Assembly: GCA_964413755.1 (NCBI GenBank)
Contig: CAYPTW010000056.1
Coordinates: forward strand, 1 to 16,724
DNA length: 16,724 bases
From: XN24 sp964413755
Lineage (GTDB): Bacteria > Pseudomonadota > Gammaproteobacteria > Steroidobacterales > XN24
Direction: 5' to 3'
Shown in pieces: positions 1-8,925 of this stretch. The position numbers and the translations under genes were made by a program. Under the pieces are notes generated by a model. That model saw only the letters and a list, made by a program, of their open reading frames with translations. It was not told where the DNA came from and did no database searches. Position 1 is the stretch's first letter; each line of letters starts with the position of its first letter.

Positions 1-1523
1 TACCGCAAGGACGTGGTGATCGACCTGGTGTGCTATCGCCGTCACGGCCACAACGAGGCTGATGAGCCGGCCGCGACGCAGCCGACCATGTACAGCGTGG
101 TGCGCAACCATCCGACCACGCGCAAGCTCTACGCCGACCTGCTGGCTGGCGAAGGCGTGATCGAGGACGACGAGGCCCAGCAGATGGTGGACGCCTACCG
201 CCAGGGGCTGGACGAAGGGCGCGTCGTGTCGGCCTCGGTGGGCTTCGTGGGCAACAAGTTCACGGTCGACTGGACGCGCTTCGACGAGGTCAATTTCAGC
301 CAGCCGGTCCGGACCCGGCTCACCCCGGAGCAGGTCGGGCAATTCGCCACGGCGATCACGCATGTGCCGGACGGGCACAAGCTGCATCCGCGGGTGGAAC
401 GCATCATGGCCGACCGCGGGCGCATGGCCGCCGGCGAGATCCCCATGGACTGGGGCTTTGCCGAGACCATGGCCTACGCCAGCCTCGTTACGGAAGGCTA
501 TGACGTGCGCCTTACCGGCCAGGACAGCGGGCGCGGCACGTTCTTCCACCGCCATGCCGTGCTGCACGACCAGGCGGGCCGCGAGCCGTGGATCCCGCTG
601 CAGCACGTCGCCGACGACCAGAAGAGCTTCACGGTCATCGACTCGCTGCTGTCGGAGGAGGCCGTGCTCGGCTTCGAGTACGGCTATGCCACCACCAACC
701 CCGACACCCTGGTGATCTGGGAAGCCCAGTTTGGCGACTTCGTCAACGGCGCCCAGGTGGTCATCGACCAGTTCATCAGTTCGGGCGAAACCAAGTGGGG
801 CCGTTATTGCGGTCTCATGCTGTTCCTGCCGCACGGCTACGAGGGGCAGGGCCCGGAGCACTCCTCGGCGCGCCTCGAGCGTTTCCTGCAGTTGTGCGCG
901 GAGCACAACATGTCGGTGGTGGTGCCGTCCAACCCGGCACAGATGTTCCACCTCATCCGCCGCCAGATGGTCAGGCCCTTCCGCAAGCCCACGATCGTGA
1001 TGACGCCGAAGAGCCTGCTGCGGCACAAGCTCTCGGTGTCGCCGCTGGAAACGCTGTCGGAGGGCCGTTTCCTGCGCATCATCCCGGAGGTGGACGACAT
1101 TGCCGCCGAGGCGGTCTCGCGCCTCGTGCTGTGCAGCGGCAAGGTCTATTACGACCTGCTCGAGGCGCGGCGGAAAGAGGGCATAGACGACGTCGCCATC
1201 GTGCGCGTGGAACAGCTCTACCCGTTCCCGATCCGCCGCTATGCCGCGCTGATCGAGGAATTCCCGGCACTGGAAGAAGTCGTGTGGTGCCAGGAAGAGC
1301 CGCAGAACCAGGGCGCCTGGTACCAGATCCGGCACCGCCTGCAGGAGCCGCTCCACGCCAAGCACCAGCTGTTCTACGCGGGCCGCAAGGGTGCGGCGGC
1401 GCCGGCGGCGGGTTATTACGGCCTGCACCAGCAACAACAACAGGCGCTCGTCGAGACGGCCCTCAGCGGCACCCGCACCGCGCGCCAGAAAGCTACCAGC
1501 AATAAAGCGACCAGGAAGAAAGC

Positions 1524-1527
<4 letters not shown>
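1..1527 (+). CDS. sucA: 2-oxoglutarate dehydrogenase E1 component, C-terminal 508 residues (5' end outside window)
   Basis: This is the thiamine-diphosphate-dependent decarboxylase subunit of the 2-oxoglutarate dehydrogenase complex, which converts 2-oxoglutarate to a succinyl group on the E2 lipoyl arm. The reading frame is open from base 1 (Y-R-K-D), so the gene is cut by the window edge. Compared with E. coli SucA (933 residues) about 420 N-terminal residues are missing, including much of the cofactor-binding domain. Family motifs are seen: CYRRHGHNEADEP near the start, GRGTFFHRHAVLHDQ (about nt 529-573), HGYEGQGPEHSSARLERF (about nt 832-885) and CQEEPQNQGAW (about nt 1288-1320). The protein ends in a basic Lys/Arg/Ala-rich tail (ARQKATSNKATRKKA) that I do not recall in E. 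coli SucA. The stop TGA shares four bases (ATGA) with the sucB start, so translation is probably coupled. The identity is very secure. Confidence 0.98.
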
Positions 1528-2756
<1,229 letters not shown>

Positions 2757-2769
2757 AACAGGTGCAAGC

Positions 2770-4197
2770 ATGAGCGACAGCTTCGACGTCATCGTCATCG
2801 GCGGCGGCCCCGCCGGCTACCCCGCGGCCATCCGCGCTGCGCAGCACGGCCTGAAGGCCGCCTGCATCGACGACTGGCAGAACTACGACGGCAGCCGCAG
2901 CTTCGGCGGCACCTGCCTGAATGCCGGCTGCATACCCTCGAAGGCGCTGCTGGAATCTTCCGAGCTGTTCCACCGCGCACACGAGGAGTTCGGCGCCCAC
3001 GGCATCAAGACCGGCGGACTGGAGCTGGACCTGGCGGCGATGCAGAAGCGCAAGGCCGGCATCGTCACGCAACTCACCGGCGGCATCGGCCAGCTGTTCA
3101 AGGCCAACAAGGTGACCGGGATGCAGGGCCGCGGCCGCTTCCTCGGCGACGGCAAGGTGGAGTTCACCGACCCCGACGGCAAGCAGCAGACCCTGCAGGC
3201 GAAGCACGTCATCCTCGCTGCCGGTTCGCAGCCTATCGAGTTGAAGAGCGTGCCCTTCGACGGCAAGCAGGTGGTCGACTCCTGGGGTGCGCTGGAGTTC
3301 GACGCCGTGCCGGGCAAGCTCGGCGTCATCGGCGCAGGCGTGATCGGGCTGGAACTCGGCAGCGTGTGGAAGCGTCTCGGTTCCGAGGTGGTGATCCTCG
3401 AGGCCATGGACGCCTTCCTGCCCATGGCCGACGCGCAGATTGCGCGCGACGCCCAGCGCCAGTTCAAGAAGCAGGGCCTGGACATCCGCCTCGGCGCGAA
3501 GGTGCAGGGCGCGAAGAGCGGCAAGAAGGGCGTCACCCTCAGTTACGAGGACAAGGACGGCGCGCACGAACTCGAATTCGACAAGGTGATCGTCTGTGTC
3601 GGACGGCGGCCCTGCTCCGCGGGACTGCTCGGCGAAGGCACGGGGGTCGAGACGGACGAGCGCGGCTTCGTCAAGGTGGACGAGGAATGCCGCACCGGGG
3701 TGAAGAATGTTTGGGCGGTCGGCGACCTCGTGCGCGGCCCGATGCTTGCGCACAAGGCCACGGAGGAGGGCGTGATGGTGGCTGACCTGATCGCCGGCAA
3801 GATCGCCGAGGTCAATTACGAGGTCATCCCCTCGGTCATTTACACCGCGCCGGAGATCGCCTGGGTGGGCAAGACCGAGGCGCAGGCGAAGGAAGCCGGC
3901 ATCGATTACAAGGTCGGCACTTTCCCCTTCGCTCCGAACGGCCGCGCCAAGGCCATGGAGCAGGCGGTCGGCATGGTGAAACTCATCGCCAACAAGCGCG
4001 ACGATTCGCTGATCGGCGCCCACGTGATCGGCCCTATGGCGGGAGAGCTCATCGGCGAACTCGTCGTGGCAATGGAGTTCCAGGCCAGCATCGAGGACAT
4101 CCAGCGCACGATCCATGCGCATCCCACGCTGTCCGAGGCGATTCACGAGGCGGCCCTGGCGACCGACGGCAAGGCCCTGCACGGCATCAACAAGTAG
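2770..4197 (+). CDS. lpd: dihydrolipoyl dehydrogenase (E3)
   Basis: This flavoprotein reoxidises dihydrolipoamide and produces NADH. E3 proteins can serve the 2-oxoglutarate, pyruvate and glycine-cleavage complexes, but its place in the suc operon ties it first to 2-oxoglutarate dehydrogenase. It has 475 residues (E. coli Lpd 474). The N-terminal FAD fold shows IGGGPAG (residues 10-16). The redox-active disulfide motif GGTCLNAGCIPSK gives C49 and C54. The NAD-binding fold shows VIGAGVIGLELG (186-197), with glycines at 188, 190 and 193. AVGDLVRGPMLAHKA is the second FAD contact. The C-terminal dimer-interface motif HAHPTLSEAIHE supplies the active-site H451 and E456. The start is the ATG 13 bp after sucB with AGGTG at 2760-2764 upstream. 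It is the last gene of the suc operon and converges on relA. Confidence 0.98.
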   Translation: MSDSFDVIVIGGGPAGYPAAIRAAQHGLKAACIDDWQNYDGSRSFGGTCLNAGCIPSKALLESSELFHRAHEEFGAHGIKTGGLELDLAAMQKRKAGIVTQLTGGIGQLFKANKVTGMQGRGRFLGDGKVEFTDPDGKQQTLQAKHVILAAGSQPIELKSVPFDGKQVVDSWGALEFDAVPGKLGVIGAGVIGLELGSVWKRLGSEVVILEAMDAFLPMADAQIARDAQRQFKKQGLDIRLGAKVQGAKSGKKGVTLSYEDKDGAHELEFDKVIVCVGRRPCSAGLLGEGTGVETDERGFVKVDEECRTGVKNVWAVGDLVRGPMLAHKATEEGVMVADLIAGKIAEVNYEVIPSVIYTAPEIAWVGKTEAQAKEAGIDYKVGTFPFAPNGRAKAMEQAVGMVKLIANKRDDSLIGAHVIGPMAGELIGELVVAMEFQASIEDIQRTIHAHPTLSEAIHEAALATDGKALHGINK

Positions 4198-4218
4198 CGC
4201 CGGGCGAGGACCCCGCGC
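4197..4218. terminator. candidate hairpin in the lpd/relA convergent gap
   Basis: GCGCCGGG and CCCCGCGC can form an eight-position stem with one C:C mismatch and a six-base loop (CGAGGA). It sits immediately after the lpd stop and just before the relA stop on the other strand, where a bidirectional terminator would be expected. The plus-strand exit has no T run; the minus-strand exit reads TACTTGTT, which is only modestly T-rich. It may therefore be a weak or Rho-assisted end, or a chance GC-rich fold. Confidence 0.35.
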
Positions 4219-4221
4219 GAC

Positions 4222-6348
4222 TCAGGCCTTGCGGCGCACCGAGGTGACGTTCGGCAGGCGTCCGATCCGGTGCAGCAACCGGCTCAGGTGCTCGAGGCTG
4301 CCGATACCTGCCGTGATATCGATGGTGGCCTGGTGGCTGCTGCGCTCGGTGCGGGTGCTCATGGCGTTGATGTCGATTTTCTCGTCCGCCAGCAAGGCCG
4401 AGATGTCGCGGATGAGCCCGGTCCGGTCCCATGCCTGGACCTCGATTTCCACCGGGTAACTGGCGTGCTCGCGCCCGCCCCAGTCGACCGACATGAGCCG
4501 CTCCGGATGCTCGGCCTGCAGGCGTAACAGGTTCTTGCAGTTGGCGCGGTGGATGGAGACGCCGCGGCCCTGCGTGATGTAGCCCGCGATAGGTTCGGGC
4601 GGCAACGGGCGGCAGCAGCGCGCGAAATTGGTCATCAGGTCGCCGACCCCGGAGATCGATACTGCCGCCTCGGTATAGGTCGGCCGGCGTGCCTTGACCT
4701 GGACCTCCTCGCTCACCGCCGGTTCGGGGGCCGGGGATTCCCGTTCGCAGGCGCCGATCACCGCCGGCATCGTGAGGTCGCCGGCGCCGATGGCAAGCCA
4801 CAGCTGCTCTTCGCCATGCAGGCCGAAGCGGGCCGCCACGGCATCCAGGTCGACGGCCAGGCCGAGGCGAGCCAGTTCCTTTTCCAGCGTGTGCTTGCCG
4901 GAACGCCGGTTCTGGTCCTGGTCCTGCAGGCGAAACCAGGCGCGGACCTTGCTGCGGCTGCGCGGCGAGGCCAGGTAGCCGGCCTGCGGCAGCAGCCAGT
5001 CGCGACTCGGCCGCGCATTCTTCGCGGTCAGGATCTCGACCTTGTCACCGTTCTTGAGCTGGTGGGTCAGCTGCACCATGCGCCCGTTGACCCGTGCACC
5101 GCGGCAGTGATGCCCGACGTTGGTGTGCACCTGGTAGGCGAAATCCAGCGGCGTGGCGCCGGCCGGCATGTCGACCACGTCTCCGGCGGGCGTGAAGGCA
5201 TACACGCGGTCCTCGAAGATCTCGGTGCGCAGCTGCTCCAGCAGGTCCCGATCTGCCTCACTCTCATCGTCCGGGGCGAGCAGCTGGCGCAGCCAGTTGA
5301 TCTTCTGCTCGAATGCCGGATCACCGCGTCCGCCTTCCTTGTAGCGCCAGTGCGCAGCCACACCCAGCTCGGCGTGCTCGTGCATCTCGCGCGTGCGGAT
5401 CTGCACTTCGAGCGGCTCCTGGCCCGGGCCGAGCACGGCCGTGTGCAGCGAGCGATAAAAGTTGCCCTTGGGGTTGGCGATGTAGTCATCGAATTCGCCG
5501 GCGATATAGGGCCAGAGACTGTGCACCTGCCCGAGCACCGCGTAGCACTCCGGGATGGTGTCGACCAGCACGCGTACGGCGCTGATGTCGAACACCTGCT
5601 CGATGCCGACGTGCTTGCGCTGCATTTTGCGCCAGATGCTGTAGATATGTTTGGGGCGTCCGTCGACTTCGCCGCGAATACCGGCCTTGGCCAGCTCGGC
5701 GCGCAGGATGCGCAACACTTCCTCGATGCGCGCCTCGCGCCCCTCGCGTGTCTGCTTGAGATACTGTGCTACGCCGCGATAGGTGTCGGGTTCCAGGTAG
5801 CGGAAGGCGAGGTCTTCCATTTGCCACTTGAAGTGCCAGATGCCGAGACGGTTGGCCAGCGGGGCGAAGATTTCCCGCGTTTCGATGGCGATGCGCTCGC
5901 GCAGCTCGGGTCGCTCGGCGCGTGCGCGCTGCAGGCGATCGAGCTGGTCGGCGAGGCGCACCAGCACCAGGCGGACGTCTGCGACGATGGCCAGCAGCAT
6001 CTTGCGCAGGGTTTCGGCCTGCGGGGCGGGCAGGGGCGTGCCGGAGGTCCAGTTCTCCGGCAGTCCGAAGGAGCCGAGGCGCTGCAGTTCATCCACGCGG
6101 CGCCGCATCTCGGAGCCGTAACGCTTGGCCAGGGCTTCCCCGGTGATCGCCCCGGCGGCTGCCAGCGGGTAGAGTACGGCTGCAGCCCGGATCTCCGGCT
6201 CCGCCCGGATTTCATTCAGCAGGGCGGCGATCGCCAGTCCGCGAGCTGCAGCCGGCTCCTGGCCGTTGCCGGCCAGGCTGCGCGCCTCGGCGGTCGCGGC
6301 TGCGAGGAGAGCGTCGGGCGAACTGGTTTCCGGGCTTTCGGTCTGCAT
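4222..6348 (-). CDS. relA: RelA-type monofunctional (p)ppGpp synthetase
   Basis: This ribosome-associated GTP/GDP pyrophosphokinase makes (p)ppGpp when uncharged tRNA occupies the A site. From ATG 6348 it has 708 residues (E. coli RelA 744). The N-terminal hydrolase-like domain has lost the His-Asp pair of SpoT: the equivalent stretch reads AAAVLYPLAAAG (residues 55-66), like E. coli RelA's LLFPL, so hydrolysis is not expected. The synthetase domain has GRPKHIYSIWRKMQ (230-243), the acidic EFDDY (285-289) and QIRTREMHEHAELGVAAHW (316-334). TGS domain: about 380-442. The zinc-finger-like domain keeps C578, C579, H600 and C604 with the same spacing as E. coli C612/C613/H634/C638. A C-terminal ACT domain is about 630-705. 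The motif usually NGYxS reads NFYRS (296-300). The start is chosen because the frame runs open to 6615 but that would overlap yfaZ; no in-frame ATG or GTG lies just upstream. No good Shine-Dalgarno is visible. Confidence 0.95.
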   Translation of the reverse strand: MQTESPETSSPDALLAAATAEARSLAGNGQEPAAARGLAIAALLNEIRAEPEIRAAAVLYPLAAAGAITGEALAKRYGSEMRRRVDELQRLGSFGLPENWTSGTPLPAPQAETLRKMLLAIVADVRLVLVRLADQLDRLQRARAERPELRERIAIETREIFAPLANRLGIWHFKWQMEDLAFRYLEPDTYRGVAQYLKQTREGREARIEEVLRILRAELAKAGIRGEVDGRPKHIYSIWRKMQRKHVGIEQVFDISAVRVLVDTIPECYAVLGQVHSLWPYIAGEFDDYIANPKGNFYRSLHTAVLGPGQEPLEVQIRTREMHEHAELGVAAHWRYKEGGRGDPAFEQKINWLRQLLAPDDESEADRDLLEQLRTEIFEDRVYAFTPAGDVVDMPAGATPLDFAYQVHTNVGHHCRGARVNGRMVQLTHQLKNGDKVEILTAKNARPSRDWLLPQAGYLASPRSRSKVRAWFRLQDQDQNRRSGKHTLEKELARLGLAVDLDAVAARFGLHGEEQLWLAIGAGDLTMPAVIGACERESPAPEPAVSEEVQVKARRPTYTEAAVSISGVGDLMTNFARCCRPLPPEPIAGYITQGRGVSIHRANCKNLLRLQAEHPERLMSVDWGGREHASYPVEIEVQAWDRTGLIRDISALLADEKIDINAMSTRTERSSHQATIDITAGIGSLEHLSRLLHRIGRLPNVTSVRRKA

Positions 6349-6370
6349 ATAGGCGGGAAAAGTTTCCGTA

Positions 6371-6376
6371 TATAAT
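6371..6376 (+). promoter_or_regulatory. -10 box (TATAAT), probable yfaZ promoter
   Basis: A perfect TATAAT lies in an AT-rich island of an otherwise GC-rich region, 47 bp upstream of the yfaZ ATG, predicting a leader of roughly 40 nt. No good -35 hexamer sits 16-18 bp upstream (the 17-bp position reads TATAGG), so the promoter may be weak, activator-dependent or served by another sigma factor. Confidence 0.5.
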
Positions 6377-6377
6377 A
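6372..6377 (-). promoter_or_regulatory. possible relA -10 box
   Basis: On the minus strand this reads TATTAT, with TTAAGA (plus positions 6396-6401) 18 bp upstream as a 4/6 match to a -35 element. A start about 7 bp downstream would give a leader of only about 17 nt, in keeping with the absence of a clear ribosome-binding site before relA. It overlaps the plus-strand TATAAT by five bases. Sequence resemblance only. Confidence 0.3.
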
Positions 6378-6410
6378 CTGAACCTAACGGTCCATTCTTA
6401 AAGTTACTTT

Positions 6411-6415
6411 GGAGG
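6411..6415 (+). promoter_or_regulatory. ribosome-binding site GGAGG fixing the yfaZ start
   Basis: GGAGG lies 8 bp before ATG 6424. It overlaps the alternative in-frame TTG at 6409, which therefore cannot be the start. The resulting protein begins with a normal signal peptide. Confidence 0.8.
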
Positions 6416-6423
6416 TCTACGCC

Positions 6424-6981
6424 ATGCGCTGGCTTGTACTTTTGCCGATTCTCGCTCTCTGGTCCGCCGCTGCCACGGCGCACGGGGTGGACCTCAACGT
6501 AAACGATAAGGCGGTACGGGTCACGGGCGAGCTCCAGTTGCGCCGAGATATCGTCGTCGACGGAAGTGTCTTTTACAACGATGACCGCGGCGAGGTGTAT
6601 GGGGTCGGCCTGCACGCGACGGGCGCGGCGACCGGCGGCCCCAATCCGCTGCGCGCCGGGCTGGGCGCGCGACTGTTGCGCATCGATTCAAACATCCTGG
6701 GCCGCGATTCCGGGACCGCGCTGCCGCTCGGCGGGTTCATGAACTATCGCATTCCCGGATACGACCGCTTCAGCGTGGGCGGAAGCCTGTACTACGCGCC
6801 GGACGTGCTGTCCTTCAGTGACGTGCGCAAGTACTGGGAATACAACGCCTGGGCGGCTTACGACGTGTTTCGTGCCGGGCAGCTCTATCTCGGCGTGCGC
6901 GGCATCAAGGCGGACTTCGAGCGCAGCCCCGAAGTGACCTTCGACACCGGCATGCATGTCGGCCTGCGGCTCAAGTTCTGA
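6424..6981 (+). CDS. yfaZ: YfaZ-family outer-membrane beta-barrel protein
   Basis: This is a small exported protein of 185 residues resembling the YfaZ family, whose function is not established. Residues 1-19 form a signal peptide (MRWLVLLPILALWSAAATA) with a likely signal-peptidase-I cut before H20. The mature part alternates polar and hydrophobic residues in beta-strand fashion with Gly/Tyr-rich segments (VYGVGLHATG, FSVGGSLYYAPDVLSF, AWAAYDVFRAGQLYLGVRG). It ends HVGLRLKF with a terminal Phe, the usual C-terminal signal of outer-membrane barrels. FSVGGSLYYAPDVLSFSD is the stretch that most suggests YfaZ. The family call is from memory of these motifs, so the barrel and location are firmer than the name. 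It stands alone, divergent from relA and 69 bp before yebC. Confidence 0.75.
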   Translation: MRWLVLLPILALWSAAATAHGVDLNVNDKAVRVTGELQLRRDIVVDGSVFYNDDRGEVYGVGLHATGAATGGPNPLRAGLGARLLRIDSNILGRDSGTALPLGGFMNYRIPGYDRFSVGGSLYYAPDVLSFSDVRKYWEYNAWAAYDVFRAGQLYLGVRGIKADFERSPEVTFDTGMHVGLRLKF

Positions 6982-6986
6982 GTCGC

Positions 6987-7006
6987 CGCGTCCCCGGATC
7001 GACGCG
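6987..7006 (+). other. short stem-loop after yfaZ
   Basis: CGCGTC and GACGCG form a 6-bp stem around an eight-base loop (CCCGGATC), starting five bases after the yfaZ stop. No T run follows, so it is not a typical intrinsic terminator. It may end or stabilise the yfaZ message. Confidence 0.3.
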
Positions 7007-7015
7007 CGAACAGGG

Positions 7016-7021
7016 TAAAAT
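7016..7021 (+). promoter_or_regulatory. possible -10 box (TAAAAT) before yebC
   Basis: TAAAAT lies 29 bp upstream of the yebC ATG in the only intergenic space before the thirteen-gene run, so it is the likeliest place for that operon's promoter. No convincing -35 hexamer is seen 16-18 bp upstream. Confidence 0.4.
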
Positions 7022-7050
7022 CCCGACTCCACCCACCCTGCAGGAATTCC

Positions 7051-7794
7051 ATGGCTGGCCACAGTAAATGGGCGAACATCAAGCACCGCAAGGACGCCCA
7101 GGACAAGAAGCGCGGCAAGATCTTCACCAAGCTGATCCGCGAGATCACCAGCGCGGCGCGTGCCGGTGATCCGGACCCGGGCATGAACCCGCGCCTGCGC
7201 CTGGCCATCGACAAGGCCAAGGCGGCGAGCGTACCCAAGGACACCATCGAGCGTGCCTGGAAGCGCGGTTCCGGCGAAGACGGCGGCGCGGATTACCAGG
7301 AGGTGCGCTACGAGGGTTACGCGCCCGGCGGGGTCGCCGTGCTGGTCGAGTGCCTCACCGACAACCGCAACCGCACCGTGGGTGAGGTGCGGCATGCGTT
7401 CACGAAGTGCGGCGGGAACCTGGGCGCCGACGGCAGCGTTTCCTACCTTTTCCAGCACTGCGGCGTGATCAGCTACCCGGCGGGCACGCACGAAGAGACC
7501 CTGCTCAACGCGGCGCTGGAAGCGGGTGCCGAGGACGTCGTGGCCAACGATGACAGCTCCTTCGATGTGCTCACGTCGCCGGCGGAATTCGAGCAGGTGC
7601 GCGATGCGCTGGTCGCGGCAGGTCTCGAGCCGGAGGAGGCCGAGGTCACAATGCGTGCCGCTACCGGCGTGGAGGTCGATGGCGACGATGCCGACCAGGT
7701 GCTCAAGCTGCTGGAGATGCTCGAGGACCTGGACGACGTGCAGGACGTATACAGCAACGCAGAACTTTCGGATGAAGTGCTTGCGGGCGCCTGA
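7051..7794 (+). CDS. yebC: YebC/TACO1-family translation-related protein
   Basis: The protein has 247 residues, the normal family length, and begins with the signature MAGHSKWANIKHRK followed by FTKLIREI. Other family blocks are GMNPRLRLAIDKAKAASVPK, YEGYAPGGVAVLVECLTDNR and GGNLGADGSVSYLF. Bacterial members were long described as transcriptional regulators (the family name is probable transcriptional regulatory protein). The mitochondrial relative TACO1 activates translation, and bacterial YebC has more recently been linked to ribosomes. The C-terminal third is strongly acidic. The start is ATG with AGGAA at 7042-7046. yebC next to ruvC is a conserved gammaproteobacterial pairing without a demonstrated functional reason that I know of. 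Confidence 0.95.
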   Translation: MAGHSKWANIKHRKDAQDKKRGKIFTKLIREITSAARAGDPDPGMNPRLRLAIDKAKAASVPKDTIERAWKRGSGEDGGADYQEVRYEGYAPGGVAVLVECLTDNRNRTVGEVRHAFTKCGGNLGADGSVSYLFQHCGVISYPAGTHEETLLNAALEAGAEDVVANDDSSFDVLTSPAEFEQVRDALVAAGLEPEEAEVTMRAATGVEVDGDDADQVLKLLEMLEDLDDVQDVYSNAELSDEVLAGA

Positions 7795-7815
7795 GCGGGG
7801 CCCGGGCGGAGGCGA

Positions 7816-8334
7816 ATGACGGCGTCACTGACCATCCTCGGCATCGACCCCGGTTCGCAGGTGACCGGCTTTGGCGTCATTACCGCCAGGGGGTCGGCGC
7901 TGGCCTATGTCGGCAGCGGCTGTATTCGCACCGGTGGCGGCGACATGGCCGCACGCCTGCGCATTATTTTCGAGGGCGCGTCCCGCCTGGTCGAGCAGTA
8001 CGCGCCGGACGAGATCTGCATCGAGCGGGTCTTCATGCACCGCAATGCCGACAGCGCGCTGAAGCTGGGCCATGCGCGGGCGGCCGCCCTGTGCGGCACG
8101 TTCACGCGGCAGGTCCCGGTGCACGAGTACGCGGCCCGGGAGGTCAAGCAGGCGGTCACCGGCAGCGGCGGCGCAGAGAAATCGCAGGTGGCGCACATGG
8201 TGCGCCGGCTGCTCGCGCTGGACGGGCCGCTGGCGGCAGACGCGGCGGATGCGCTGGCCGTGGCGATCTGCCATGCCCAGCTGCGCGGCGGCCGCGCCCT
8301 GCGGGCGCAACTTGCGGCAGGAGGGCGCGCATGA
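7816..8334 (+). CDS. ruvC: crossover junction endodeoxyribonuclease RuvC
   Basis: RuvC is the dimeric resolvase that cuts Holliday junctions symmetrically during recombinational repair. It has 172 residues (E. coli 173). The RNase-H-like fold starts with ILGIDPGSQVTGFG. The four catalytic acidic residues are all present: D11, E70 (CIERVF), and D142 and D145 (ADAADALAVA), matching E. coli D7, E66, D138 and D141. The start is ATG 7816, 21 bp after yebC. GGAGG at 7808-7812 is only 3 bp from the start codon, unusually close, but no other start fits the conserved N-terminus. The stop overlaps ruvA by four bases (ATGA). Confidence 0.98.
   Translation: MTASLTILGIDPGSQVTGFGVITARGSALAYVGSGCIRTGGGDMAARLRIIFEGASRLVEQYAPDEICIERVFMHRNADSALKLGHARAAALCGTFTRQVPVHEYAAREVKQAVTGSGGAEKSQVAHMVRRLLALDGPLAADAADALAVAICHAQLRGGRALRAQLAAGGRA
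8319..8324 (+). promoter_or_regulatory. ribosome-binding site AGGAGG deciding the ruvA start
   Basis: AGGAGG lies 6 bp before ATG 8331 inside the end of ruvC. The ruvA frame is open much further upstream (to 8091), but this site and the conserved MIGFLKG N-terminus settle the start. Confidence 0.8.
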
Positions 8335-8921
8335 TCGGTTTTCTCAAGGGCGTGCTCGCAGCGAAGCATCCGCCGCAATTGCTGGTGGACGTGGGGGGCG
8401 TGGGTTACGAGATCGATGCGCCCATGTCCACGTTTTACCAGCTGCCCGAGACCGGCGAGCCCGTGCATCTGCTCACTCACCTGCTGGTGCGCGAGGATGC
8501 CCACGTGCTGTACGGTTTTGCGACGGAGCAGGAGCGGCAGCTGTTCCGCAACCTGATCAAGGTCGGCGGGGTCGGCGCGCGCACCGCGCTGGCCATCCTC
8601 TCCGGCATCAGCGTGGAGGCTTTCGCGCGTTGCGTGCAGGCCGAGGATGCCGTCTCGCTGACCAAGATCCCGGGCGTCGGGCGCAAGACCGCGGAGCGGC
8701 TCATCGTGGAGATGCGCGACCGGCTGAAGCAGACCGGCGCCGGCGTAGCGCAGTCGATCTCCACCGGTGCGACGGGCTCGCCCTCGGACGAGGCCTTTGG
8801 CGCCCTGGTGGCGCTCGGCTACCGGCCTGCGGAAGCGCAACGCCTGCTGAAGCTGGTGGAGGGCAAGGCCGACTCGACCGAGGCGATGATCCGCGCAGCC
8901 CTGCAGGCGGCAGCGAGGTGA
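8331..8921 (+). CDS. ruvA: Holliday junction branch migration protein RuvA
   Basis: RuvA tetramers bind the four-way junction and load RuvB motors. The protein has 196 residues (E. coli 203). The N-terminal OB-fold starts MIGFLKGVL. The acidic pin residues E55 and D56 (REDAHVLYGF) are conserved at the E. coli numbers. Two helix-hairpin-helix motifs follow: FRNLIKVGGVGARTALAIL (72-90) and LTKIPGVGRKTAERLIVEM (110-128). After a flexible linker, domain III (about 150-196, DEAFGALVALGYRPAEAQRL) contacts RuvB. It overlaps ruvC by 4 bp and is 4 bp from ruvB, a translationally coupled arrangement. Confidence 0.98.
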   Translation: MIGFLKGVLAAKHPPQLLVDVGGVGYEIDAPMSTFYQLPETGEPVHLLTHLLVREDAHVLYGFATEQERQLFRNLIKVGGVGARTALAILSGISVEAFARCVQAEDAVSLTKIPGVGRKTAERLIVEMRDRLKQTGAGVAQSISTGATGSPSDEAFGALVALGYRPAEAQRLLKLVEGKADSTEAMIRAALQAAAR

Positions 8922-8925
8922 GCAG

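Noticed and set aside
4549..6375. A 608-codon open frame antisense to relA, and similarly long antisense frames opposite lpd (2710-4182) and cpoB/queE (14316-15977)
   Set aside because: In GC-rich DNA the strand opposite a real gene is often open. These translations have biased composition, no recognisable motifs, and oppose genes with clear family signatures.
6349..6615. N-terminal extension of relA by up to 89 residues
   Set aside because: It would run through the yfaZ promoter, ribosome-binding site and signal peptide, and resembles nothing in RelA proteins.
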